From assembly GCA_025934775.1 (NCBI GenBank), contig JAICWO010000013.1:62001-126000 (forward strand): 64,000 nt of DNA, in the 5' to 3' direction. Position 1 is the first letter of the stretch. Each line of letters begins with the position of its first letter. The notes beneath the pieces are model-generated. The model was not told the DNA's origin and ran no database searches. It saw only the letters and a list, made by a program, of their open reading frames with translations. The translations under genes were made by a program, and so were the position numbers. This stretch comes from Gemmatimonadaceae bacterium. Lineage in GTDB: Bacteria; Gemmatimonadota; Gemmatimonadetes; Gemmatimonadales; Gemmatimonadaceae. Below are positions 51,500-63,641 of this stretch, in pieces.

Positions 51500-52330
51500 T
51501 CACCCGGTGGTCGCGTTGACCCACGGGTCGCCGGCGAGCCACGTCGCGTTCGGCGCGAACAGGAACACCAGGCTGCCGTGCGCGAGCTTGGGCAGCAGTC
51601 GCTCGGCGCGCGACGGCTCCATCGCCGGGCACCCTTCACTGCGGCCCGCTTTGGTCGGCGTCACGTATGGCGCGCCGTGGGCGACAACGCCGCGCGCGAA
51701 CGCGTTCGTGTTGAAGCCCTTCGATACGCCGTCGAGGCGCAGGCCGATCGAATGATAGGCCGAGCCGCCCGAGTGACCGGTGAACGCGTACGTATCTCCG
51801 GTCACGTACAAGCCGAGCGACGTCTCGGCGCTGCCCGAGCCGTTGGAGAAGCGCGTCGGCACGCCGTAGTGCGACACCGACGAGCCGCGGCCGTGCGCGA
51901 CGGTGAACGGGCCTTCGACGATCTTTAGAGAATCCATATCAAAGACGTAGCCGCGCATCGTGGTGCTCGAGAGGCCGTAGTCGACGAAATAGAGGTACGG
52001 CTTCTTCACGTCGTCGGGATGCGCGGACTTGTACTCGAAGTACGCCTTGAACGCGTCGTCGAGCGCCTCCGGCGAGCTGAGGGGGCGCACCATCGACTCG
52101 AGCGTGCTGACCGCGTTCTTCGTCTCGACGTCGACCGAGCTCATCGCAACCGCAGGCGCGCTCGCCAGTTTCGCCGAGTCTGTTGTCGTGGCCGAGCCCG
52201 TCACGAAAGCAGTCGCCGCGCGCATCACTGGTCCCTGTGTCTGGTGACCAGGCACAAGCGCAGCCCCGCCAAACAACACCGCGGCCGCTCCAATCAACAC
52301 GTTTTGCAGCACGAGCTTTCGTGATTTCAT
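51500..52330 (-). CDS. Murein L,D-transpeptidase-like protein (YkuD_2 type)
   Basis: The 276-residue exported protein has an N-terminal hydrophobic segment (about 8-28) that is either a signal peptide or an anchor. The catalytic region contains the histidine block GHSGGSAYHSIGLRLDG and the nucleophile block GRSEGCPAM, the S-x-G-C signature shared with L,D-transpeptidases. The arrangement fits the murein L,D-transpeptidase catalytic-domain family rather than classical YkuD. It would cross-link or trim peptidoglycan stems. Start ATG 52330 has GGAG ten bases before it. A promoter candidate lies upstream, and a lytic transglycosylase gene follows the gap. Confidence 0.83.
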   Translation of the reverse strand: MKSRKLVLQNVLIGAAAVLFGGAALVPGHQTQGPVMRAATAFVTGSATTTDSAKLASAPAVAMSSVDVETKNAVSTLESMVRPLSSPEALDDAFKAYFEYKSAHPDDVKKPYLYFVDYGLSSTTMRGYVFDMDSLKIVEGPFTVAHGRGSSVSHYGVPTRFSNGSGSAETSLGLYVTGDTYAFTGHSGGSAYHSIGLRLDGVSKGFNTNAFARGVVAHGAPYVTPTKAGRSEGCPAMEPSRAERLLPKLAHGSLVFLFAPNATWLAGDPWVNATTG

Positions 52331-52675
52331 CAGGGAACGCTCCTGTTGTGTGGATGCTGTGTGTATGACGCGCATGCAGGCAGGTTGGCACGCGCGCGTC
52401 GCCGGGATCGCTACTGGGCGGTCCCGAAAACGCAGCTTGGGGTTTTGTGGTGGTCTTTCAATCTACCCGATCGACCACTGAATGTAAACCCTTGCTATCA
52501 ATAAACTTAGGTCGAGTTTGCCACATCTTTGCCGGCCTCGCCCGTGGGATGAATTCCGCGTCGATCTCCTTTCTATAGTCGACGGTGCGACGGGATGTTC
52601 CGCGATGCTCGATTGTCAGCAAACTCTATAATCGCACGGAACGTGCAGCGCACCGGCGGTATCCGAAATCCGCGA
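52331..52675. other. Promoter-bearing gap before the transpeptidase gene
   Basis: No gene is visible in these 345 bases. The stretch 52440-52540 is AT-rich for this genome and carries the promoter candidate described separately. An isolated TATAAT at 52627-52632 on the plus strand has no matching -35 box and no plus-strand gene to serve. Confidence 0.5.
52460..52488 (-). promoter_or_regulatory. Sigma-70-like promoter for the L,D-transpeptidase gene
   Basis: On the minus strand TTTACA (52488-52483) and TAGATT (52465-52460) are separated by exactly 17 bases. Transcription would start near 52452, leaving a leader of about 120 bases before ATG 52330. Hexamers are 5/6 and 4/6 matches to the usual consensus. 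Confidence 0.45.
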
Positions 52676-53470
52676 TCAGTCGGCGTTCGCGGCGGTGGAA
52701 TCGAAGCCGTACTTCGCCGGATCCTTCGCGATCGTCGCGGCGGCGATCAGCTTGGGGACGTAATCGCGAGTCTCCTTCGGGAGCGCGCTCGCGATACGGT
52801 AATAATCGGCGTCGGTGCCCGACTTCTTGCCCGTGACGCGCTCGAGGGCACGCTCCACCGCCCCGGGGCCGGCGTTGTACGCGGCCGCGGCCAGATACCA
52901 CGAGCCGAAGCGCTGATACAAGTCGCTGAGATAACTCAGCGCCGCGTCGGTCGACTTCGCCGGATCCTTGCGCTCATCGACGTGCGACGTGACCGCGAGC
53001 CCATAATTGCGGGCGGTCGCGGACATGAACTGCCAGAGTCCCGTCGCCTTGACGGGCGATTTCGCCGTCGGTTTGTATCCCGATTCGACGATCGGCAGGT
53101 ACACGAGCTCTTGCGGGAGCCCGCGCTGCTCGATCTTCGACGACACCGTCGATGCGTATTTACTCATTCGATCCAGGTACGTCGAGAAGTCGCTGCGCAT
53201 GCTCGTCGTGAACCGCTTGATCCAGGTGGTCACGAGCGAATTGTGAATGTCCGCGAGCTGCCACGCGGCCGAGGTATCGGCGTGCGCCGAGTCGCTCGAG
53301 TCTGTCCGCGCAACGGCCGCGACGGCCGCGGCAGGCTTCGACGAGGTCGCCATTTTGGTCGTGTTCGTCGCGCCGCTCGCGATGCCGATGCCGACCGCGG
53401 CAGCAGTAGCGAGCGCGGCGAACGAACCGAACGCGAGCTTTTCGCGCAGATATCGCGGCAGCGTGATCAT
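52676..53470 (-). CDS. Lytic transglycosylase (SLT/MltD-like)
   Basis: The 264-residue murein hydrolase cleaves glycan strands to 1,6-anhydromuropeptides. An N-terminal hydrophobic segment (about 12-33) anchors or exports it. The SLT domain has the catalytic glutamate E129 in LPIVESGYKP, then GLWQFMSATARNYGL and AAAYNAGPGAVERAL, all expected family motifs. LysM repeats found in E. coli MltD are absent. It is upstream of the L,D-transpeptidase-like gene on the same strand, with a promoter between them, so the pair forms a small cell-wall cluster. ATG 53470 is the most likely start. Confidence 0.88.
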   Translation of the reverse strand: MITLPRYLREKLAFGSFAALATAAAVGIGIASGATNTTKMATSSKPAAAVAAVARTDSSDSAHADTSAAWQLADIHNSLVTTWIKRFTTSMRSDFSTYLDRMSKYASTVSSKIEQRGLPQELVYLPIVESGYKPTAKSPVKATGLWQFMSATARNYGLAVTSHVDERKDPAKSTDAALSYLSDLYQRFGSWYLAAAAYNAGPGAVERALERVTGKKSGTDADYYRIASALPKETRDYVPKLIAAATIAKDPAKYGFDSTAANAD

Positions 53471-53584
53471 GCAGCGCAGGTTAGCGCGCCTTGCGAGCGG
53501 AGGAAGTCGACATGTCGCGGGCGGCACGTGGGTGTCACGAGTCGCACGAGTGCGACGGACTCAACGCTCAGGAGCGGCGGGTCA

Positions 53585-54160
53585 TCACGAGCGACGCGAG
53601 CGATCTCCTGCCGACGTCGAAGAGCGAGCGATGCGACCGAGGCCTTTTTGCGCGCCGCTGCCGTGCTCGGCGGTCTCGAACAAGGGGGCTTTAGCCGCCG
53701 CGACGCGCATTTCGACGAGGAGCGCGCCGACGCCGCGGATCAACGCATCGACCTCGGCCGCGGGCATGCGGCCGAGTGAGTCGATCATGCGAGCGAGCGG
53801 CGGCTTGGGCGCGCGGCGAGCGAGCGAGCGCCCCCGCTGGGTCAACGCAACGCAGACGCGGCGGCGGTCGGCGGGCGACGGCGTGCGCCGCACGAAGCCA
53901 GCGTCCTCGAGTCGGCGCACGAGGAGCGAGACCGTGCTTTGCTGGGTGAGGGCGCGTTCGGCGAGCTCGTTGATCGTGAGCTCGCGCGCTTCCTCGAGTT
54001 GGCGGAGCAGAAACAGTTGTGCGTTGGTGAGTCCCGTGCGCTGCTCCACGGCGCGCGCGGATTCGCCGAGCGCGTTGACGAGACGCCGGACGCTGTCGAC
54101 GGCGCGCTCGGTCCGTCGGCCGGGAGCAGACGCTCCGCGGCCCGTCACCGTGTTCGTCAT
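53585..54160 (-). CDS. MarR-family regulator divergent from the organic-acid/complex III operon
   Basis: The 191-residue winged-helix regulator contains NAQLFLLRQLEEARELTINELAERALTQQSTVSLLVRRLEDAGFVRRT and the wing PADRRRVCVALTQRGRSLARR, both typical. N-terminal and C-terminal helices provide the dimer interface; a basic tail (GRIARSSTSAGDRSRRS) is extra. ATG 54160 follows a G-run that may serve as ribosome-binding site. It is divergent from the pyruvate oxidase-like gene, with a near-perfect 18-base palindrome in between, so it probably controls itself and that operon. Confidence 0.9.
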   Translation of the reverse strand: MTNTVTGRGASAPGRRTERAVDSVRRLVNALGESARAVEQRTGLTNAQLFLLRQLEEARELTINELAERALTQQSTVSLLVRRLEDAGFVRRTPSPADRRRVCVALTQRGRSLARRAPKPPLARMIDSLGRMPAAEVDALIRGVGALLVEMRVAAAKAPLFETAEHGSGAQKGLGRIARSSTSAGDRSRRS

Positions 54161-54218
54161 GGCCCCCCGGCCGGTGAGGATCTCGCGCACGATGCAGGAA
54201 TCGTGGCAGCGGCGCAAA

Positions 54219-54236
54219 TATATTGACGTCACTATA
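54219..54236. promoter_or_regulatory. Palindromic operator candidate for the divergent MarR regulator
   Basis: TATATTGACGTCACTATA is palindromic at 8 of 9 pairs, with an exact TGACGTCA centre. It includes TTGACG, which could be a -35 box of the plus-strand operon. Size (18 bp), position between a marR gene and its divergent neighbour, and AT-rich flanks all fit a MarR-dimer site. Confidence 0.65.
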
Positions 54237-54296
54237 CCGGTACGCTTCTTGTAGGCGGGGCATGGCTCACCATCGCGCGTTTCGCTGGAGGCCTGT

Positions 54297-56051
54297 ATGC
54301 CCGCTACCGTCGCCGACCTGCTCGTCGAGCGCCTGATCGCATGGGGAGTGGATACGATCTTCGGCCTGCCAGGCGACGGGATCGACGGGCTGTTCGAGGC
54401 GCTGCGGATTCGCGAGAAGCAGATCCGGTTCATGCAGGTCCGGCATGAAGAGGCCGCCGCGTTCGCGGCGTGCGGCTACGCCAAGTACACGGGCCGACTC
54501 GGCGTCTGCATGGCGACGTCGGGCCCGGGCGGCATCCATCTGCTCAATGGTCTCTACGACGCGAAGTGCGACGGGCAGCCGGTGCTCGCGATCACGGGTC
54601 ACACGTTCCACGATCTGATCGGGATGCATTATCAGCAGGACGTCGATCTCGACAAGCTGTACATGGACGTGGCGGCGTTCAATCAACGGGTGATGGGTCC
54701 GGCGCACGTGAACAACGTCGTCGACGAGGCGATCAAGACGGCGCTGTCGCGGCACACCGTTTCGCACATCACGATTCCGAAGGACATCCAGAAGTGGACG
54801 ACGGACGACGGCCAGCGCTCCGAGGCGAACATTCGCCGGCACAGCGCCGACCTCTACGCGTCGGTGCACTCGGTGCCTTCGGAAGAGATTCTGCGGCGCG
54901 CCGCGGAGCTGATCAACGACGGCAAGAAGGTCGCGATCCTCGCCGGGCGCGGCTGTCTGGGCGCGCGCGACGAGGTGCTGCAGCTGGCCGCGCGCGTGAA
55001 CGGCCCGATCATCAAGCCGCTGCTCGGCAAGGCGGTCGTGCCCGATGACAGCGAGTACACGACCGGCGGCATCGGTCTGCTCGGCACGGCGCCGTCGCAG
55101 GATGCGCTCGAGGAGTGCGATACCGTCATCATCGCGGGGAGCAGCTTTCCCTATCTCGAGTTCTATCCCAAGGACGGCCGGGCCAAGGGTGTCCAGATCG
55201 ACGTCGACCCGGCGCGGATCGGACTCCGCTATCACGTGGACGTCGGCCTGATCGGCGACTGCCGTACGGTGCTTCGCGCGCTGCTGCCGCTCATCGAGCA
55301 GAAGAAGTCGCGCGAGTTTCTGAAGGACGCACAGGACCGCATGAAGGATTGGCGCGGCCTGATGAAGGAGCGCGGCACGCGCGACGACATGCCGATGAAG
55401 CCGCAGGTGGTGACGTATCACCTCAACAAGCTGCTCGACGACGACGCGATCGTGTCGGCGGACAGCGGGACGATCGCGACCTGGGCCGCGCGGTACATCG
55501 ACGTGCGCGGCTCGATGCAGTTCTCGCTTTCGGGATCGCTCGCCACGATGGCGAACGGGCTGCCGTACAGCATCGGCGCGGCGGCGGCGTACCCGAAGCG
55601 GCAAGTGGTGTGCATCGTCGGCGACGGCGGGTTCTCGATGCTGATGGCCGAGCTGGCGACGCTCGTGAAGTACAACCTTCCGGTCAAGGTCATCATCATC
55701 AAGAACAACGTCCTCGGGATGATCAAGTGGGAACAGATGGTGCTCGAGGGCAACCCGCAGTACGGCGTGGAGCTGCAGCCGATCGACTTCGAGGCGTACG
55801 CCAAGGCGTGCGGCGCCGGCGGCTTCACGGTCGAGAAGCCGAAGGACGTTGAGAAAACGCTCAAGGCGGCGCTCGCGCATCCGGGACCGGCGCTGGTGCA
55901 GGCGGTGGTCGACGCCAACGAGCCGCCAATGCCGGGGCACGTGTCCACGAAGCAGGCGCTGCATCTCGCCAAAGCATTGGCGCGCGGCGAGAAGGGACGG
56001 TGGGAGATCATCAAGACCGTCGCGGAGGACAAGGTGCGCGAGGTCATCTGA
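54297..56051 (+). CDS. Thiamine-pyrophosphate enzyme, pyruvate:quinone oxidoreductase (PoxB)-like
   Basis: The 584-residue TPP enzyme is of the pyruvate oxidase/acetolactate synthase superfamily. The catalytic glutamate is E51 (VRHEEAAAFAA), the TPP/Mg motif is GDGGFSMLMAEL (near 442) followed by NN about 25 residues later, and the middle domain can hold FAD. The mix of motifs and lack of a synthase context suggest a PoxB-like enzyme that decarboxylates pyruvate to acetate and passes electrons to quinone. An amphipathic C-terminus (IIKTVAEDKVREVI) could mediate membrane contact. GGAGG five bases before ATG 54297 fixes the start. It is the first gene of the operon leading to alternative complex III. 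Exact substrate remains unproven. Confidence 0.82.
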   Translation: MPATVADLLVERLIAWGVDTIFGLPGDGIDGLFEALRIREKQIRFMQVRHEEAAAFAACGYAKYTGRLGVCMATSGPGGIHLLNGLYDAKCDGQPVLAITGHTFHDLIGMHYQQDVDLDKLYMDVAAFNQRVMGPAHVNNVVDEAIKTALSRHTVSHITIPKDIQKWTTDDGQRSEANIRRHSADLYASVHSVPSEEILRRAAELINDGKKVAILAGRGCLGARDEVLQLAARVNGPIIKPLLGKAVVPDDSEYTTGGIGLLGTAPSQDALEECDTVIIAGSSFPYLEFYPKDGRAKGVQIDVDPARIGLRYHVDVGLIGDCRTVLRALLPLIEQKKSREFLKDAQDRMKDWRGLMKERGTRDDMPMKPQVVTYHLNKLLDDDAIVSADSGTIATWAARYIDVRGSMQFSLSGSLATMANGLPYSIGAAAAYPKRQVVCIVGDGGFSMLMAELATLVKYNLPVKVIIIKNNVLGMIKWEQMVLEGNPQYGVELQPIDFEAYAKACGAGGFTVEKPKDVEKTLKAALAHPGPALVQAVVDANEPPMPGHVSTKQALHLAKALARGEKGRWEIIKTVAEDKVREVI

Positions 56052-56053
56052 CC

Positions 56054-57160
56054 GTGCACGCCCGCCAGACGTCCGCCGTGCCGCTCGAGGATCTCACCGT
56101 GACGACGTATCGCATTCCAACCGACACGCCGGATGAATCGGACGGCACGTTCGTGTGGAATGCCACGACGCTCGTGCTGGTGCACGCACGCGGCGGCGGG
56201 ATGACGGGCATCGGCTACACCTACGCGAATACCGCGACCGCGGAGCTGATTCGCGACTCGCTCGCCGGCGTCGCGCGCGGGATGGACGCGCTCTCGATTC
56301 CGTCGATCTGGGCGAAGCTCGTCGAGGCCGTCCGCAACGTCGGGCGGACGGGCATTGCCTCGATGGCGATCTCGGCGATCGATTCGGCCATATGGGATCT
56401 CAAATCCAAGTTGTTTGATACGCCGCTCGTGTCGCTGCTCGGCGCGTCGCGGGCGGCGGCGCCGGTCTACGGCAGCGGCGGCGTCACGTCGTACAACGCC
56501 GATCAGCTCTGCGCGCAGCTCGCCGGCTGGGTCGCGGACGGGATTCCCCGCGTGAAGATGAAGATCGGGCGCGACGCGGCGGCCGACGTGGAACGCGTCG
56601 CCGCCGCGCGCGCCGCGATCGGCGACGCGGAGCTGTTCGTGGACGCCAACGGCGCGTACGAGCGCAAGCAGGCGATCGCGCAAGCCGAGCGATTCGCCGA
56701 GTACGACGTGACGTGGTTCGAGGAGCCCGTGTATCACCGCGATCTGGACGGGCTCCGGCTGGTGCGCGAGCACGCACCGCCCGGCGTGGAGATCTCCGTC
56801 GGCGAATATGGATACGCGCCGAGCACGTTCGAGTCGATCGTTCGCGCGGGCGCCGTGGACGTGCTGCAAGCCGATGCCTCGAGGTGCGAAGGGATCACGG
56901 GCCTTCTGGTGGTCGACGGCTTGTGCGAGGCGACGATGACGCCGCTCTCGACGCACTGCGCGCCGTCGCTTCATGCGCACGTCGCCTGCGCCGCGAAGCG
57001 CGTGCGCCATCTCGAATACTTTCACGATCACGCGCGCATCGAGCAGATGTTCTTCGATGGCGCGCTGACGCCGCGGGACGGCGCGCTCCACCCGGACCTC
57101 ACGAGGCCCGGCCTGGGGCTGGAGCTCAAGGAAGCGGACGCCAAGAGGTTCGAGACGTGA
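56054..57160 (+). CDS. Enolase-superfamily dehydratase/racemase (mandelate racemase-like)
   Basis: The 368-residue sugar-acid dehydratase or racemase candidate has an N-terminal cap domain and a C-terminal TIM barrel. Acid-base KxK is in VKMKIG (near 168-170). Metal ligands are D in FVDANGAY, E in WFEEPV and E in SVGEYGY. A D in LQADASRCEG and H in LSTHCAPSLH form the His-Asp dyad of the mandelate racemase subgroup. Likely substrates are aldonic acids, whose dehydration gives 2-keto-3-deoxy acids. It starts at GTG 56054, only two bases after the preceding stop, and its stop overlaps the next start. Confidence 0.85.
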   Translation: MHARQTSAVPLEDLTVTTYRIPTDTPDESDGTFVWNATTLVLVHARGGGMTGIGYTYANTATAELIRDSLAGVARGMDALSIPSIWAKLVEAVRNVGRTGIASMAISAIDSAIWDLKSKLFDTPLVSLLGASRAAAPVYGSGGVTSYNADQLCAQLAGWVADGIPRVKMKIGRDAAADVERVAAARAAIGDAELFVDANGAYERKQAIAQAERFAEYDVTWFEEPVYHRDLDGLRLVREHAPPGVEISVGEYGYAPSTFESIVRAGAVDVLQADASRCEGITGLLVVDGLCEATMTPLSTHCAPSLHAHVACAAKRVRHLEYFHDHARIEQMFFDGALTPRDGALHPDLTRPGLGLELKEADAKRFET

Positions 57161-60100
57161 GCCGCATTCCGTTGATGCCCACCGTGCGGCGCACGCCGAA
57201 GCGGCAGCAGACGCCGCCGCCGACGCCGCCACGGCCGGACGCGATCGGCGCGCGAGCGCTCGAGATCGACGTCGATGCGCTCGAGCGCCGGCTGCACGCG
57301 ACGGTGCGCGGCGAGGTGCGGTTCACGGACGGCGATCGCGCGCTGTACTCGACAGACGCGTCGAACTACCGGCAGATCCCGGTCGGCATCGTGCTGCCGC
57401 GCGATCCGGACGACGTCGCGGCGACCATAGCCGCCTGCCGCGAGCACGGCGCGCCGATCGTCTCGCGCGGCGGCGCGACTGACCTCGCCGGCGCGACGTG
57501 CAACGCCGCGGTCGTCATGGACATGAGCAAGTACATGAACCGCGTGCTCGAGATCAATTGGGACGAGCGGTGGGCGCGCGTGCAGCCCGGCACGGTACTG
57601 GATGATCTCAGGAACACCGCGGAAGAACGCCATCTCACGTTCGGTCCGGACCCGGCGACGCACCAGCGCAACACGCTCGGGGGCATGATCGGCAACAACT
57701 CGTGCGGCATGCACGCGCAGATGGCGGGCAAGGTCGAAGAGAACACGATCGCGCTCGACGTACTGACGTACGACGGCGAGCGGATGCAGGTGGGCCCGAC
57801 GAGCGACGACGAGCTGGAGTCGATCATCGCGGCGGGCGGCGTGCGCGGCGAGATCTACTCGCGACTGAAGACGATCCGCGACAAATACGGCGATCTCATT
57901 CGCGCGAAGTTTCCGAAGATTCCGCGATTGGTGTCGGGCTACGCGCTGCATCAATTGCTTCCGGAGCACGGCTTCAACGTCGCGAAGGCACTCGTTGGGA
58001 CCGAGAGCACGTGCGTCACCGTGCTCGAGGCAAAGCTCCGGCTCGTGCACAGTCCGCCGGTGCGCACGCTTCTCGTTATCGGCTACGACGACATCTTCAC
58101 CGCCGGCGACCACGTCGCGTTCTGCAACGAGTACAAGCCCATCGCGCTCGAGGGGATCGACGCGAGCATGTTCAAATACATGCACGACAAGGGCATGTCC
58201 ACGTCCGGGCGGAAGCAGTTCCCCGACGGGAACGCCTGGCTCGTGGTGGAGTTCGGCGGCGACACGAAGGAGGAAGCCGCCGACGCCGCACACGCGCTGA
58301 TGTGCGCGCTGGATCGAGAGGAGCGGCGGCCGGTGAAGCTGTTCGAAGACGTGAAGCAGGAGCATCTCGTCTGGCACATCCGCGAGTCGGGCCTGGGATC
58401 GACTTCAAAGATTCCTCATGATCCCGACTTCTACCCGGGGTGGGAGGACTCGGCGGTGCCGCCCGAGCGGGTCGGCGGCTACCTGCGCGACCTGCAGGCG
58501 CTCATGGACAAGTACGGCTACACGGCGTCGTTGTACGGGCACTTCGGACAAGGGTGCGTGCATTGCAGCATCGACTTCGACCTGTTCACGGCCGAGGGCA
58601 TCGATCGATGGAAGCGGTTCCTGCACGAAGCCGCGCATCTGGTGACGTCGTACGGCGGGTCGCTCTCCGGCGAGCACGGCGACGGGCAAGCGCGCGGGAG
58701 TCTGCTCTCGATCATGTTCGGCGACGAGCTGGTGCGCGCATTCCAGGAGTTCAAGGCGGCGTGGGACCCGCGCGGCAAGATGAATCCCGGCAAAGTCGTG
58801 GACGCATACCCGGTGGATGTGAATCTGCGCTGGGGAACGCACTACCACCCCTGGGAACCGGAGACGCATTTCGCGTTTCGTGATGACCGCGGCAGCTTCT
58901 CGTACGCCGCGAATCGGTGCGTCGGCACGGGCAAGTGCCGGAAGCACGACAGCGGCACGATGTGCCCGAGCTACATGGCCACGCGGGAGGAAAAGCACTC
59001 CACGCGCGGACGATCGCGGTTGCTGTTCGAGATGCTCGAAGGGAATCCGCTGCGCGACGGCTGGCGCGACGAGTCCGTGAAGGAGGCGCTCGATCTCTGC
59101 CTCGCGTGCAAAGCCTGCCGCGGCGAATGCCCCGTGAGCGTCGACATGGCCACGTACAAGGCGGAGTTTCTCGCGCACTATTACGACGGGCATCGTCGAC
59201 CGCTCAACGCGTACGCGTTCGGGCTGATGCATCGCTGGGCGCGCATGGCCGCGGTAGCGCCGCGTATCGCGAACTTCGTCACGCAGGCGCCGGTGCTCCG
59301 GCGCGTCGCGAAGGCCGCCGTGCACATCGCGCCGCAGCGAACGATTCCACGATTCGCGCGCCACACGTTCCGCCACTGGTATCGCCATCGCGCGCCGCAG
59401 GGGCGCGGCGGCACACCCGTCGTGTTGTGGGCGGATACGTGGAACAACTACTTCCTGCCCGAGACGGCGCAGGCGGCGGTTCACGTGCTCGAGGCCGCGG
59501 GCTTTCAGGTGCACGTGCCAAAGCAGGCGCTGTGCTGCGGGCGGCCGCTGTACGACTACGGCATGCTGCCCACCGCGAAGAAGCTGCTGCGGCGGTCGCT
59601 CCGCGCGCTGGCGCCATTCGTCCGCGAGGGAACGTTCGTCGTGGGGCTGGAGCCGAGCTGCGTCTCGGTGTTTCGCCACGAGCTCCTCGACATGCTGCCC
59701 GACGACGCGGACGCAAAGACACTCAGTGAGCAAACGCTCACGCTCGGTGAGCTGCTCGGCGCCCACGCCCCGGGGTTCCAGCCGGCCAGGCTTGCGCGCA
59801 AGGCGATCGTGCACGGCCATTGTCACGAGAAATCGATTCTCGATTTCGACGCGCAGCGCACCGTGCTCGATCACGCCGGCGTGGACTACTCGGTGCTCGA
59901 TTCCGGGTGCTGCGGCATGGCGGGCGCGTTCGGCTACGAGAAGGGCGAGCATTACGACGTCTCGATCGCCTGCGGCGAACGCGTGCTGTTGCCGAGCGTG
60001 CGTCAAGCCGAGGCGGACACGCTGATCGTCGCGGACGGATTCAGTTGCCGCGAACAGATCGCGCAGACGACTCACCGCCGCGCGATGCACCTGGCCGAGG

Positions 60101-60162
60101 TGCTCGCGCTTGCGCTCGACCCAGAGCGCCGCACGACCACGGACGCCGCGGCTCCAGGGTGA
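57157..60162 (+). CDS. FAD/4Fe-4S D-2-hydroxyacid dehydrogenase (fused GlcD- and GlcF-type; D-lactate/2-hydroxyglutarate type)
   Basis: This is a 1001-residue fusion. Residues about 55-285 are an FAD-binding type 4 domain (VSRGGATDLAGATCN, GGMIGNNSCGMHAQ). Residues about 290-560 are the FAD-oxidase C domain (YGHFGQGCVHCSIDFD, SGEHGDGQARG). Then comes a ferredoxin part with CVGTGKC...TMCP and CLACKACRGECPV clusters, and two CCG repeats (ALCCGRPLYDYG and SGCCGMAGAFGY) as in heterodisulfide reductase/GlcF. Length and order match the YdiJ/D-2-hydroxyglutarate dehydrogenase group. It oxidises a D-2-hydroxyacid and probably donates electrons to quinone. It starts at GTG 57157 overlapping the previous stop (GTGA); ATG 57175 is an alternative. 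Confidence 0.9.
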   Translation: MSRIPLMPTVRRTPKRQQTPPPTPPRPDAIGARALEIDVDALERRLHATVRGEVRFTDGDRALYSTDASNYRQIPVGIVLPRDPDDVAATIAACREHGAPIVSRGGATDLAGATCNAAVVMDMSKYMNRVLEINWDERWARVQPGTVLDDLRNTAEERHLTFGPDPATHQRNTLGGMIGNNSCGMHAQMAGKVEENTIALDVLTYDGERMQVGPTSDDELESIIAAGGVRGEIYSRLKTIRDKYGDLIRAKFPKIPRLVSGYALHQLLPEHGFNVAKALVGTESTCVTVLEAKLRLVHSPPVRTLLVIGYDDIFTAGDHVAFCNEYKPIALEGIDASMFKYMHDKGMSTSGRKQFPDGNAWLVVEFGGDTKEEAADAAHALMCALDREERRPVKLFEDVKQEHLVWHIRESGLGSTSKIPHDPDFYPGWEDSAVPPERVGGYLRDLQALMDKYGYTASLYGHFGQGCVHCSIDFDLFTAEGIDRWKRFLHEAAHLVTSYGGSLSGEHGDGQARGSLLSIMFGDELVRAFQEFKAAWDPRGKMNPGKVVDAYPVDVNLRWGTHYHPWEPETHFAFRDDRGSFSYAANRCVGTGKCRKHDSGTMCPSYMATREEKHSTRGRSRLLFEMLEGNPLRDGWRDESVKEALDLCLACKACRGECPVSVDMATYKAEFLAHYYDGHRRPLNAYAFGLMHRWARMAAVAPRIANFVTQAPVLRRVAKAAVHIAPQRTIPRFARHTFRHWYRHRAPQGRGGTPVVLWADTWNNYFLPETAQAAVHVLEAAGFQVHVPKQALCCGRPLYDYGMLPTAKKLLRRSLRALAPFVREGTFVVGLEPSCVSVFRHELLDMLPDDADAKTLSEQTLTLGELLGAHAPGFQPARLARKAIVHGHCHEKSILDFDAQRTVLDHAGVDYSVLDSGCCGMAGAFGYEKGEHYDVSIACGERVLLPSVRQAEADTLIVADGFSCREQIAQTTHRRAMHLAEVLALALDPERRTTTDAAAPG

Positions 60163-60169
60163 TCGCGCC

Positions 60170-60820
60170 ATGCCCGCCCTCTTCCCGCCCTGGACCAACG
60201 TCGTCGCGCGAGCCTCGCTGATCGCGGCCGTCGTTCTCGTGGTCGGCGTGCCGGCGGCGCTCATGGCCTGGGTGCGCGCGCCGAACGCGACGCGGCGGTA
60301 CGAGCCTGTCGCGCAGCCGATCGCGTTCGATCATCGCGTGCACGTCGTGGGCGAGCACATCGACTGCCGGTATTGTCATTTCTCCGTCGAACGTTCGTCG
60401 ACCGCCGGCATTCCGCCGACGTCGACCTGCGTGCCGTGCCACAGCCAGACGTTGCTCGGGTCGTCCACGTTCGCGCCGGTGCGGCGCAGCATGGAGGCGA
60501 ACACGCCGTTGCAATGGAAGCGCGTCACGAGCCTGCCTGGATTCGTGTACTTCAATCACGCGATTCACGTGAACAAGGGCGTGGGCTGCGAGAGCTGCCA
60601 CGGTCGCGTCGATCAGATGGCGACCGTCTACCAAGCGGCGCCGCTGACGATGGGCTGGTGCCTCTCGTGCCACCGCTACCCGGCGGCATTCGTGCGACCG
60701 CGCGCGGAGGTGACGGCCATGGGGTATGCGCCGAGGCAGCCGCAGCGCGTCATTGGCGCACGGCTGGTGCGGGAGTATCACGTGCGGCGCTTGACCAACT
60801 GCACGACGTGTCACCGGTGA
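60170..60820 (+). CDS. actA: Alternative complex III subunit ActA, pentaheme cytochrome c
   Basis: The 216-residue membrane-anchored multiheme cytochrome has one N-terminal helix (about 15-35) that places the rest in the periplasm. Five CxxCH motifs are present: CRYCH (66), CVPCH (87), CESCH (140), CLSCH (164) and CTTCH (211), the ActA count. It passes electrons from quinol oxidation toward periplasmic carriers. ATG 60170 lies seven bases after the stop of the FAD/Fe-S dehydrogenase gene, and actB follows after ten bases. Confidence 0.93.
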   Translation: MPALFPPWTNVVARASLIAAVVLVVGVPAALMAWVRAPNATRRYEPVAQPIAFDHRVHVVGEHIDCRYCHFSVERSSTAGIPPTSTCVPCHSQTLLGSSTFAPVRRSMEANTPLQWKRVTSLPGFVYFNHAIHVNKGVGCESCHGRVDQMATVYQAAPLTMGWCLSCHRYPAAFVRPRAEVTAMGYAPRQPQRVIGARLVREYHVRRLTNCTTCHR

Positions 60821-60830
60821 GGGCGTGAGC

Positions 60831-63637
<2,807 letters not shown>

Positions 63638-63641
<4 letters not shown>

